Part shown: in pieces, positions 37,929-48,549 of the stretch | Layout: each line of letters opens with the position of its first letter | Numbering within the stretch: position 1 is the first letter of the stretch | DNA from: Litsea cubeba | Lineage: Eukaryota > Streptophyta > Magnoliopsida > Laurales > Lauraceae | Length of the DNA: 64,000 bases | Assembly (NCBI GenBank): GCA_012931725.1 | Contig: WHSA01000730.1 | Span: 1-64,000 of the forward strand | Direction of reading: 5' to 3' | The notes under the pieces: model-generated | Databases searched by the model: none | Told to the model about the DNA's origin: nothing | Seen by the model: the letters and a program-made list of their open reading frames with translations, nothing else | Made by a program: the position numbers and the translations under genes

Positions 37929-38134
37929 AAAATCGCCAGAGCAAAAGGAAGGAGAGAAAATAAAAAGAAGATAGAGAAAATAAAAAGAAGATAGAAAATG
38001 AAAAGAAGATGGGAAATAAAAAGAAGATGGGAAATAAAAGAAGATAGAAAATAAAAAGAAGATGGGAAAATAAAAAGAAGATGGGAAATAAAAAGAAGAT
38101 AGAAAATAAAAAGAAGATAGAAAATAAAAAGAAG
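37929..38134 (-). repeat. E5 5' UTR: short tandem array
   Basis: About ten units of an ATCTTCTTTTTATTTT type (LINE sense), of slightly variable length, preceding CTCTGGCGATTTT (complement of 37929-37941). The unit sequence differs from every other LINE here, but the architecture is the same. Confidence 0.85.
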
Positions 38135-38636
38135 ATTGTCCTTATGCCCAAGCAATTTGGGGGGTTCTTCTTTCTAAATTGAATTTGGGTCCAAATAGTT
38201 GTTCTACTGCTCAGGAGCTTTTGGATTCTATGGTTTCTCGAGTTGATTCCAATAAGGCTGATTCTATTATTCTTGCTAAGCTCCTTTTTAATGCTTATGT
38301 GTGGCATGTGTGGGCTGAACGCAACGCAAGGATTTTCAGGAATGTTACTCTTCCATATGATTCTGTGGTGAGACGCATTGTACAGGTGGTGACAACCAAG
38401 ATGTTGTACCTTGATCTTCTCTTACCCACTGATATTCAATGTCATTGGAATGTTTCCTGTGCATACTCCAGTTCTGAATGTCAAGCTGGTTACTGAATGC
38501 TCGATTGGCTGGCGGCTTTCAATTGCTACCTTGCCTTTTACTATTGTTGGTATTTTGTGGAGGATACTCATCACCCTTGGAAAGGATGTCGAGTGCAGTC
38601 CTTGCATTTATATGATGGTATCTATCAACTGTTGCA
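38135..38636 (+). pseudogene. E4 ORF2, second part
   Basis: E4 resumes at ATTGTCCTTATGCCC (HCPYAQAIW), completing the zinc motif, followed by LLFNAYVWHVWAERNARIF, the linker conserved in all copies, and the start of the RNase H-like region (GWRLSIATLPF). An indel near 38450 shifts the frame. It is cut at 38636 by E6 in AACTGTTGCA and resumes at 51243. Confidence 0.92.
38627..38636 (+). repeat. Target-site duplication of E6, left copy
   Basis: AACTGTTGCA, repeated at 51243-51252 after the poly(A) of E6. Removing everything between restores the E4 order seen in E7 (CTGCTGCAGCTTGTT region). Confidence 0.88.
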
Positions 38637-38754
38637 TTTATTTTTTGTAGGTCTTTATTTTTTATGAGGTCTTTATTTTTGTCTAAGGTCTTTATTTTTT
38701 GTCTAGGTCTTTATTTTTTGTCTCCTTCCTTCTCTCTGGCGATTTTTCTTTCTC
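38637..38754 (+). repeat. E6 5' UTR: four short repeat units
   Basis: About four copies of GGTCTTTATTTTTTGTCTA, then CTCTGGCGATTTT (38734-38746). The unit is recognisably related to that of E1/E2 (GGGCTTTATTTTTTGTCT), fitting the protein-level grouping. Confidence 0.82.
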
Positions 38755-38799
38755 ATGTCTTTCCATCCATTCTATTCCATCCACTTGGCTCTCCCGGCC

Positions 38800-40457
38800 A
38801 TGACAGGGGGAGGCCCTTCTCTTCCTCCTTTGTCCGATTCTGATGCACAGCTGAAGATTCAGATCCGTGCGATGTTTAACTATGCTGAAGATCGGTCTGC
38901 ACGAGTATCTCTTATTCAATCGATTTTGAAGAAGAACCAGGAACATGCGCTCCCACACGATCTTCCTAAAGATCTGATCCTCGAGGCCAAGGTTCGGGCG
39001 GGTAAGAAATCCAAACTGCATCATTCTGCCGCTCCAGTCAAGGTCTTCCCTGCTGTGAGTTCTGAACCTGTACCAGTGGGCGATCATTCTCATGGTGATC
39101 CATCTGATGATCTACGATCTGCCACCTTGCGGATAGAAAAAATCGATGGGGTGGGGGGAGACGTTCTGCAATTGGAAGAAGCTTCAGGACAAATTTTGTC
39201 TGATGCTGAACGTGTACGAATCCCTATCCTTAATAAACCTGATGCAATCAATGACGAAACCGATGCAACACATAATGAGACAGAAAAGCAATCTGCATGG
39301 TCGTCTCTCTTCAAGGGACCACAACGTGGAACTCGTGCTTTAGAGCATCATCAGCAGCCGTCCATGGATCCAGAATTTCAAGTTGAGTTTGATGAGGATG
39401 ATACTACAGCAGCTAAATTAAATTGGGGTAACTCTCTGGTTGGTTATTTCATTGGGAAAAGTCCTCCGTTTTTTGCTATCAAATCTTCCCTTGAGAAAGC
39501 ATGGCGTCTGAAAGATCTGGAGATCATCACCATGGCTGATGGGTTTTTCTTGTTCAAATTCAATAACTATGATGCTGGTCAGGTTATTCTTGAGGAGGGT
39601 CCATGGTTTGTTCATGGGCATCCCTTAATCCTTCGTCATTGGACAGAGGACGTGGCCATGTACAGACAGAAGTTTGAAACGATCCCAATTTGGGTGCGGT
39701 TTCCAAACCTGAACTTCTGTTTCAGATCTACTTCTGCTCTTAGCAAAATTGCTAGCATCATTGGACGACCCATTTGCATGGATCATGCAACTGCTGTAGG
39801 GACACGTTTTGCTTTTGCAAGGGTCTGTTTTGAAGTGGGTGTTAATGCCACTTTTCCTACAGAACTTCGAATGAAATTCAAAGGTAACACCATTCTGCAG
39901 AAAGTTGAATATGCATGGAACCTAATCCTTGTAAGACATGTAACACCTTTGATCATGGAGACAAAGCATGTCCTTTAAAGCCTTCTCCTCCTCCTCAACC
40001 TCGACAGGTTTGGGTTCAGAAAAATTCAGGAAATAATAGTTCCTTGAAACCTGCTGCTGCTGGAACACATGTGGATGGGTCTGTAAACATTCTTGGAGCT
40101 GATGAACAGTGGAATGTAGTAAAAGGTAAAAGGCAAAACTCGCCTAAGGGAGCAACCAGCAAATCAGCTAGTCCCACTTCTGATGCTTCCAATATGCAGG
40201 GAGATACAAATCGATTCTTAAGCTTATCCAATCTTGAGGGTGATTCCAATGTTTCAGAGGCAGAATTGGCTTCCACCACAGCTCTGGTTTTGGCAAATAA
40301 TTCTTTTGTTGCTGATCAAACAGGTTTGATGGCTCCATCTGCTATCCATCCCCTAGATAAAAATCCAAAACTGGCAAGTTCAAGTGCAAGTGGAATAACT
40401 AAACCAGTTTCAACTGGAATAGTTATTAAGGAGAAGGGACCTAAATCTCGTTGTTAA
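38800..40457 (+). pseudogene. E6 ORF1: DUF4283-like protein, one frameshift
   Basis: I place the start at ATG 38800 (MTGGGPSLPP), which aligns with MDGG of the other copies; an in-frame ATG at 38755 is an alternative. The N-terminal helix segment (FNYAEDRSARVSLIQSIL), DUF4283-like block and knuckle CKTCNTFDHGDKAC are all present. A one-base deletion near 39918 (between YAWN and NPCKTC) is the only break seen. The stop TAA 40455-40457 shares a base with the ORF2 ATG. Confidence 0.92.
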
Positions 40458-43400
40458 TGACGATCCTAACTTGGAATGTTAGAGGTCTTAATAGACCATC
40501 TATGCAAATGGAAGTTCGTCATAAAATTCAGGATTTGAAGGCAGCTCTAGTTGTCTTACTGGAAACTAAAGTTAAAAAAACTTCTCTTTACTCAATGAAA
40601 AATGCTATCTTACCGAAGGGATGGAAAGAAGTTTCTAATGTTGATGTTTGCTATTCTTCTCGGATATGGCTGTTATGGAACCCCAGGTTTATTTCTGCTC
40701 AAGTTCTTAATGTGGAAAGCCAAATCATTCATTGTGATATTACTTATATGAACCTTCATTTCTTCTTTTCTGCTTGCTATGGAACAAATTGTTATGTTCA
40801 GCGTAGAGAACTATGGCAGTCCATTATTTCAAAGTCTTCTTCTTCCTCTCAGCCGGAGTCATGAAAAAATTGGAGGTTCTTGTCCACGTGGTCTTGGTAT
40901 TATTGAATTTAATGACTGTCTTCAAGAAGCAGGCTTGACAGATTTGAAATTGAGTGGCCCTCCCTTTACTTGGTCAAATTCTAGTATTGATGCTTCTCGT
41001 ATTGAATGTAAATTGGACCGAATTCTTGTCAATGCAGCTTGTATGAATCTGAATTCTTTTCAGGGGGAAGTGTTGCTTCCTAGCATTTCAGACCACTCTC
41101 CTATCTTACTTTCTTTGGCTGAATGCTCTCACATTAAAGTTCCTTTCAGGTATTTTAATTATTGGGCAAAGGCTCCAGGTTTCAGTAAGGTAGTCCAGGA
41201 TGCTTGGGCTGATACAGTTACTGGTACACCTTTGTTTAGGGTGATTACTAAATTAAAGAGAGTCAAGCTGCGCATTCTTGAATGGAAAAAACAACAGCTG
41301 CCGGTTTCTACTATTCTTCAGGAAGCTCGGAATTCTTTGGACGATATTCAGCATCACATGGCCTCTGATATGAACAATATTTCTCTTCAGGAAGCTGAGT
41401 GTACAGCACGTCAACGCCTTGATCTTCTTTCTCGTGCAGAAGAAAGTATTTTCAAACAGCGATCTAGGGATTTTGCAGTAAACCTGGGTGATGGTAACAC
41501 TCGGTATTTTTACAGCTTGATGCGTTCTAGACATGCTCAGTCTTTCATATCTAAAGTAGATGACATAGAAGGCAATACTTACTCTGATCCTCAGGGTATT
41601 GCAGATGCTTTTGTCTCTTATTTCTCTAGTATTCTTGGGCCTCATATTGTGCTGCGCCAGCCTGATCTTTCTCTTGTTGATCCTTATGGTCATGTTTCGG
41701 AGATGGATGCTATGAATCTTACTTTGCCAGTGACAATTTCAGAGATTGAGGAGGTTATTAAAGCTGCAAATCCTAACAAGGCTCCTGGACCGGATGGGTT
41801 TAATGCCCATTTCTTCAAAGTTTTCTGGCCTGTAATTGCCAATGATGTTTGTGAAGGCATTGCTGATTTCTTCAAGCATGGTTCGATGATTTCTCAGTTA
41901 AAAGCTACTTTTATTGTCCTTGTTCCAAAGGGTGAGAATGCTTCTTCTCCGGATAAGTTTCGGCCTATTTCTTTGACAAATGAATTGTACAAAGTTATCA
42001 GTCGTATCCTGGTTAAACGACTTAAATTGGTCATTGGGAAACTTATTGGTCCTATGCAATCAGCTTTTATCCCTGGACGGAGTATTGCAGATAATATCCT
42101 AGTTGCACAGGATCTTATCCATAATTTTCATTTGCTGCAAGGGCCTCCTCGTATGTGTCTTAAGCTTGATCTTGCTAAGGCATATGATAGTGTCCGGTTG
42201 GATTTTCTTGAAGCAGCTCTCATCTCTATGCGGTTTCCAAGCCATTTTATAAAGCTTCTCATGGCATGTGTCTTTGATGCTCATTACTCAGTTCTGGTGA
42301 ATGGGAATTCTGCAGGTTATTTCAAAGGCACGAGAGGCCTACGTCAAGGATGTCCTTTATCTCCTTTCTTGTTTGCCATCGTTATGGAATTTTTTTCTAC
42401 CTTGATGTCCAAATATGCCTCTAATCAGCTGATCCCCACTCCTTATAAAAAGAATCAGGTGGCCATCTCTCATCTTATGTTTGCTGATGATCTTTTTATC
42501 TTCTGCAAAGCTACGGATATTGCGGCTGTGAACCTTAAGCATTTTCTTGCTAATTTTCAAAGCTTCTCTGGTCTGGGGGTTAATTGGGGGAAGAGTGCTG
42601 TTTTCTTTGCAAACTGTTCTATTCAGACCCAAACTGTTATCTCTGATATTCTTAATGTTCAAAAAGGAACCCTTCCAGTGAAATATCTTGGGCTTCCTTT
42701 ATCTCCCAAAAGGCTGAATTTTAATGACTGTTTGCCTCTTCTTGCTAAAGTTCAGAAGCGTCTTGCAGGGTGGAAATCAAAGCTCTTATCTTATGCAGGA
42801 CGAGTGGAGCTTATTCGATCTACCTTATCTACTTTTCATCTTTATTGGGCAGCGGGTTTTATGATTCCAAAGGCCACTTTAAATGCTTTGGATCGGCAAG
42901 TTAGAGACTTTTTTTTGGAACAAATGGTCTCCTCATTATATTCATCCTATTGCTTGGGACTTTATCTGTCAGCCTATATCTTGTGGAGGACTTGGCATTC
43001 GTTCTTTTGCAGGCACTGCTCGGGCAGCTTTATTGAGACAGGTGTGGAATGTGGTTCAAAACAAACAAACATGCTGGAATGTTTGGATTCATGCAAAATA
43101 CCTACAGGGTAAATCATTTTGGGATGTTCCAATCCCAAAAGCTGCTTCGTGGGGATGGAAAGGAATTCTTGCTATGCGTCTGGTAGCTTTGCCATACATT
43201 AAGTTCCTTGTGGGTAATGGCCATTTGATTGAATTCTGGACTGATCCTTGGCTAAATGGAGGCAGACTGAAAGATAGATATGGAGAACGAGCTATTTATG
43301 ATCTTGGCTTGGGTGAAGCTATCAGGGTTCATTGTTTTATTGTCAATCATCATTGGTTGTTCCCTCCCCCTACTTCTAATGCTCTGATGGATATTTTTCA

Positions 43401-44337
43401 TGACATACCATTAGAAGTTCATCCTCACTATGGGTTTGATGATGAAGTTGTGTGGACATTAGAGGACGATGGTCACTTCTCCCTTTCTTCTGCATATTGC
43501 ATGGTTCGTCCTGGGCACGCTCAAAACCTTATTTGGCCTTCTCTTCTTTGGTTTCCGGGCTGTATCAAGAAGCACTCCATCTGTGCTTGGATGTTCTTCC
43601 TGGGTAAATTGAAGACTAAAGATATTCTACTTCAACATCATGTGGATTGTGATTCATGCTGTGTTTTCTGCCCTAGTACCTGGGAGTCTGGTTCCCACCT
43701 AATGCTTCACTGTCCATATTCGCAAATGATCTGGACTTCTCTTTTAGCCAAACTTAATTTGCATTATATTTCTTGTGATTCTCCTTTGGAGTTGGTGGAG
43801 TCTATTACTTTGCGTGTTGATCAGCAACACAAGGGTCTGCAAACTCTGGCTAAATTACTATTTTGTGCTTATGTTTGGCATATATGGATTGAAAGGAATA
43901 GACCCATTTTTCGCGCTCAAAGTCGGTCAGCTGTTACTGTGATACATAGTATCCTCCATACTATTCACAGTCGTGTGCTATTTGGACTCTCTTTTCCATC
44001 CAGTATCTCTTGTCATTGGAATATTCCTCCTGCTTCTTACATTCATACACATCCATACCCTACTGTTTACACAGGATGGAGATTCTCTGTTTATTCTACT
44101 CCCCAGGTGAGTATTGGTGTCCTTTGGGATGATGCTGATCATCCGATTATTGGTGCTCTTCAGTCTGCCCTGGATTTTTTATCCAGGAATACTTCGCTTA
44201 CTTGCTATTATTCCGGCTCATATACCATCATTTTTATTTGAAGCGGAGTATTCTTTGTCTCACATTATTAGGCTTCCCCAGAAATCTCCTTGGAGATCGC
44301 GGTTTCAAGTTAGGAGTATTGCAGCTGCTCTTCAGGA
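40457..44337 (+). pseudogene. E6 ORF2, main part: EN/RT, broken
   Basis: Start ATG 40457 in TAATGA. In the endonuclease, about 40 bp coding for the catalytic GDFN segment are replaced by five bases at 40854-40859, destroying the active site and the frame. The second frame is then open through the entire reverse transcriptase (SPDKFRPISLTNELYKVIS, KLDLAKAYDSV, GLRQGCPLSPFLFAI, FADD 42480-42491). An extra T in a run at 42909-42916 and another near 44174 shift the frame before the zinc motif and inside the RNase H-like tail. E7 enters after RSIAAALQ. The last codons are at 50946-51061. Confidence 0.93.
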
Positions 44338-44351
44338 TTTTTTTTTTTTTT

Positions 44352-44443
44352 TTGAAGAGTAAGTTAGTTCTTCAATTGCTCAAAAGAAAGTACAAAATGG
44401 AAGTCTATTATCAAATAGAAACTTCCCAAGGGGTATACCCCTT
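44352..44443 (-). other. E7 3'-end stem-loops
   Basis: AAGGGG (44428-44433) pairs with CCCCTT (44438-44443) around TATA. Compared with E1/E2/E6 the innermost A/T pair is reversed (AAGGGG/CCCCTT against ATGGGG/CCCCAT), so pairing is kept. TTGAAGA (44352-44358) pairs with TCTTCAA (44369-44375) at the tail. Confidence 0.72.
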
Positions 44444-44490
44444 TATTACATAACAACTATTAAAAATAAAACAGAAAAGTAACAAAGAAG

Positions 44491-47400
44491 TTACAACTGC
44501 CCACTAACAAAATGATACAAAATATCAAGATTATCAACAATTAGTACCGGAGGTCCAGACATCCTACTAATGATTTTACTAAAACGAACAGTCTGAGGTT
44601 GAAGATGTACAAATTGAACAGGCCCAAAACTAGTAATCACAGCATGGAGACGGCGTGCCTGAAATCTCAAAGCCCAATCCGAATGAGCAGGATTAAGCAA
44701 AATAGTACGCAAAGACGAATCAGTCTCAATAGTAAGTGAAGAAATATCTGGGGGAACAAGCTGCAGCAGGTGATAGATACCATCATATAAATGCAAGGAC
44801 TGCACACGACATCCTTTCCAAGGATGATGAGTATCCCTCCACAAAATACCAACAATAGCAAAAGGCAAGGTAGCAATTGAAAGCCGCCATCCAAGCACGC
44901 ATTCAGTAACCAGCTTGACATTCAGAACTGGAGTATGCACAGGAACATTCCAATGACATTGAATATCATTGGGTAAGATAAGATCAAGGTACAACATCTT
45001 GGTTGTCACCACCTGTACAATGCGTCTCACCACAGAATCATATGGAAGAGTAACATTCCTGAAAATCCTTGCGTTGCGTTCAGCCCACACATGCCACATA
45101 TAAGCATTAAAAAGGAGCTTAGCAAGAATAATAGTATCAGCCCTATTGGAATCAACTCGAGACACCATAGAGTCTAAAAGCTCCTGAGCAGTAGAACAAT
45201 TAATTGGAGCCAAATTCAATTTAGAAAGAAGAACACCCCAAATTGCTTGGGCATAAGGACAATGTAACATGAGATGCAGAGATGTCTCCCAAGTACAATC
45301 ACAGAGAACACAACATGTATCACAATCAACATGTCTTTGCAATAGAAAATCTTTAGTCTTGAGTCTTCCTTGAAAAAACATCCAAGCACAGACAGAATGC
45401 TTTTTAATACCCCCTTTAAACCAAATAGCCGAAGTCCAACTTAACTGCTGATTAGGAATGTTGCAAACAAGATTGTAAGCAGATTTCAAAGAGAACAACC
45501 CCTTCTCTTCAAGAGTCCATACAATTTCATCAGTAAAAGCTGGCCATATCTGACATTCATTAGGGATGATTTGAAAAATATCCATCAGTGCATTCGAAGT
45601 AGGTGGTGGCAATTTCCAGGCACCATGTACTATAAAAGTACTAACACGAAAATCCACCCCAAACCTAGATCATACATAGCTCGAGATCCAAAACAATCTC
45701 TCAGCTGTCCTCCTGTCAGCCATGGATCAGTCCAAAAGTGTGTTTTTTGGCCATTTCCAATTAAGAATTTGATGTGGGGTAAAGCCAACGGCCGAAGGGC
45801 CAAAATACATTTCCAACCCCAAGAAGCAGATGTTGGACTGGCAACATCCCAGAAAGAATCCCCCTTCAAATATCTAGCATTGACCCAAATGTTCCAACAG
45901 GTTTCCCTGTTAAGGATAACATTCCATACCTGCCTAAGAAGTGCAGCCTTTGCAACCGCAGCAAGAGATCGAACACCTAACCCTGCCATAGTATTCGGCT
46001 GACAAATAGTGCTCCAAGCTATAGGATGCAGATAAGAAGAGGACCAGCAATTCCAGAAAAAATCTCTGATTTGTCGGTCCAAAGCATTTAAAACTGACTG
46101 AGGAAGAAGATAAACAGTTGCCCAGAATAAATGAAATGAAGAGAGAGTAGACTTAATCAACTCCAATCTGCCAGCATAAGAGATAACTTTAGCCTTCCAC
46201 CCTGCTAACCGCTGCTGCACTTTGGCTAAAAGAGACTGACAGTCAGTAAAATTGAGTCTCTTTGACGAAAGAGGTACCCCCAGATATCTGATAGGAAGAG
46301 TGCCCCGTTGAACATTCAAAATGGAAGAAATAGCAATTTGATCTTCATCAGAACAATTTGCATAAAAAATAGCACTTTTCATCCAGTTGACCCCCAGCCC
46401 TGTAAACTCTCTAAAGTGGTGAAGAAAGTGCTTAAGGGTAGCTGCCGCTCCTATTGTAGCTTGACTAAAGACAATCAAATCATCAGCAAACATCAAATGA
46501 GAAATGATAACATTCTTTTTCACAAAGGGAGAAGGAATCAAATGAGCAGTAGCATAACGATCCATCATAATAGAGAAGAACTCCATAACAATAGCAAATA
46601 AGTAGGGAGATAAAGGGCATCCCTGTCGAAGGCCACGAGTACCCTTGAAAAAACCTTCCGCAGTACCATTTACCAACACAGAGAATCTTGCTCCTGTAAC
46701 ACATTCCATAAGCAACTTAATAAGCATCTCAGGAAAATGGAGACACCTAAGAGCAGACTCCAAAAAATCCCAGCGAACACTATCATAAGCTTTGGCAAGA
46801 TCAAGCTTAATGCACATCCGTGGGCGCCCTCTTTTCAGATGAAAATTATGGATCAAATCCTGAGCAAGAAGAATATTATCTGCAATGTTTCTGCCAGGAA
46901 CAAAACCTGATTGCATTGGACCCACAAGCTTAGCAATGAATGGCTTAAGTCGATTTACCAGAATCCGACTTATTATTTTATACAACTCATTTGTTAAAGC
47001 AATAGGCCGAAACTTGTCTGGAGAGTTTGCATTGTCAGTTTTAGGCACCAACACTATAAACGTATGTTTGAGTTGCTTTAACATAGATCCATGAATGAAA
47101 AAGTCCATAATACTAGCACACACATCCTTTCCAATGATTGGCCAGCATACTTTGAAAAAATGAGCATTAAAGCCATCAGGTCCAGGGGCTTTATTAGGAC
47201 TAGCTGATTTAACCACATCCTCAATTTCATTAAAAGTAACCGGACGCATAAGATCTAACGCATCCCCATCAGAGAGGACCCCATGTGGAGTAATATATGA
47301 TAAATCAGAAACCTGAGCTTGAACGTCTGGACCAAGAATGTTCTGAAAATGAGAAACAAACACTGCCGCAATACCTGAAGAATCAGTGTAAACAGTATCA

Positions 47401-48549
47401 TCTGCAGCAGTAATCTGAGAAATATGAGTTTGAGATTGCCTTTTCTTCATCAGACGATAAAAATACTTGGTATTACTATCCCCCAAGTTTACAGCCAGAT
47501 CACGAGCTCGCTGCTTATACATACTCTCCTCAGCTCGTAACAACTGATCTAACTCAAATCTTGCCATGCGTTCCTGCTCGTGAATATGCAGAAGTCCTGT
47601 ATCACTTGCCAAGAGATTTTGCAAATTTTCTAACTTTAAAGATGTTTCTGAGATTTTCTTAGGAAGATCCCCCTGAACTTTCTTCCATTCAATAAGTCTC
47701 TTTTTAAGAATCGAAAGCTTACGAACCACAATGAAGAGTGGAGTGCCAGAAACATCAGTATCCCATGCATCCTTAACTAATTGGAAAAAACCCGGCATTT
47801 TAGCCCAAAAGTTATAATATCTGAACGGAGTTTTGATGTGTGAAGTATCATGCAAAGAAAGCAGAATAGGGGAATGATCAGAGAGTCCAGGCATCATAAT
47901 CTCACCCTTAAAAGGATTAGATTGAAGAAAATCAGCATTAACCAGCACTCTATCCAATTTACAGTCAATCCTAGAATTGCCAACACTAGAATTAGACCAG
48001 GTGAAAAGTGGTCCTGTTAATTTCAAATCAAGCAAACCTGCATCATGAATACAGTCATTAAATTCAATGAGTCCCCTAGCCCGTGGGGCTGCACCTCCAG
48101 ATTTCTCATGATTCCATCGAACAGTATTAAAATCTCCCATAACAATCCATGGCAATCCCCCAGAAGAAGGCAGATCACGGATAGTTTGCCATAAATCACG
48201 CCTCTGCATGTAATCATTAAACCCATAACAGGCTGTTAAAAAGAAGTGTTCAGTCCCATAAATGACATCACAATGCATACATTGTGCAGTGGTAACATTA
48301 ACAGTCACATGAACCAGACGTGGATCCCACATCAACCAGATTCGAGCAGATGATCCATTAGCAATATTAGAACTCTCTCTCCATCCAGTAGGTACCACTG
48401 AGGGTAACAAGAGAATTATATGAATGATGTTTTACCTTAGTTTCCAGCAAGATAACCAGAGCAAGTTTTAAATGTCGGATTTGATACCGTACAGCAGCTT
48501 GCATCGAAGGTCTGTTAAGACCTCGCACATTCCAAATAATTATAGTCAT
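44491..48549 (-). pseudogene. E7 ORF2: EN/RT, two one-base indels
   Basis: Nearly intact endonuclease/reverse transcriptase. The start ATG (48549) overlaps the ORF1 TGA as ATGA. Endonuclease: IIWNVRGLNR, LLETKVK, MGDFNTVR, SDHSPILL. Reverse transcriptase: SPDKFRPIALTNELYKIIS, QSGFVPGRNIADN, KLDLAKAYDSVRWDF, GLRQGCPLSPYLFAI, FADD at 46479-46490, YLGVPLSSKRL. Zinc motif CCVLCDCTWETSLHLMLHC near 45240-45330. RNase H-like tail to TAA 44491. Breaks: an extra C near 48402 and a missing base near 45655, both in short homopolymers, so sequencing error is possible. Otherwise open for about 1,350 codons, the family's usual size. Confidence 0.93.

Larger units (their letters stand above)
35635..38134 (-). 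mobile_element. E5: ORF1-only LINE derivative (HAL1-like)
   Basis: A 2.5-kb element on the minus strand with a LINE 5' UTR array, ORF1, a 3' UTR with both stem-loops and a poly(A) (T run 35635-35646), but no ORF2. Just past the ORF1 stop a remnant resembling the first codons of ORF2 (AATGTGAGAGGTC against AATGTGCGAGGTC in E4/E7) runs straight into 3' UTR sequence. Both ends are LINE ends, so it appears to have inserted as an already ORF2-less RNA. It sits in E4 ORF2 with loss of eight target bases and no target duplication. Confidence 0.85.
38637..44337 (+). mobile_element. E6: full-length LINE, first segment
   Basis: Same subfamily as E1 and E2 by protein sequence, but clearly diverged from them. 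It holds a short 5' array, ORF1 and nearly all of ORF2. E7 interrupts it at 44337; the last 297 bp are at 50946-51242. A 10-bp target duplication in E4 brackets both segments. Confidence 0.93.

Noticed and set aside
35625..38145. Target-site duplication around E5
   Set aside because: Left flank ...CTGCATCT and right flank ATTGTCC are not repeats; comparison with E7 shows eight target bases missing.
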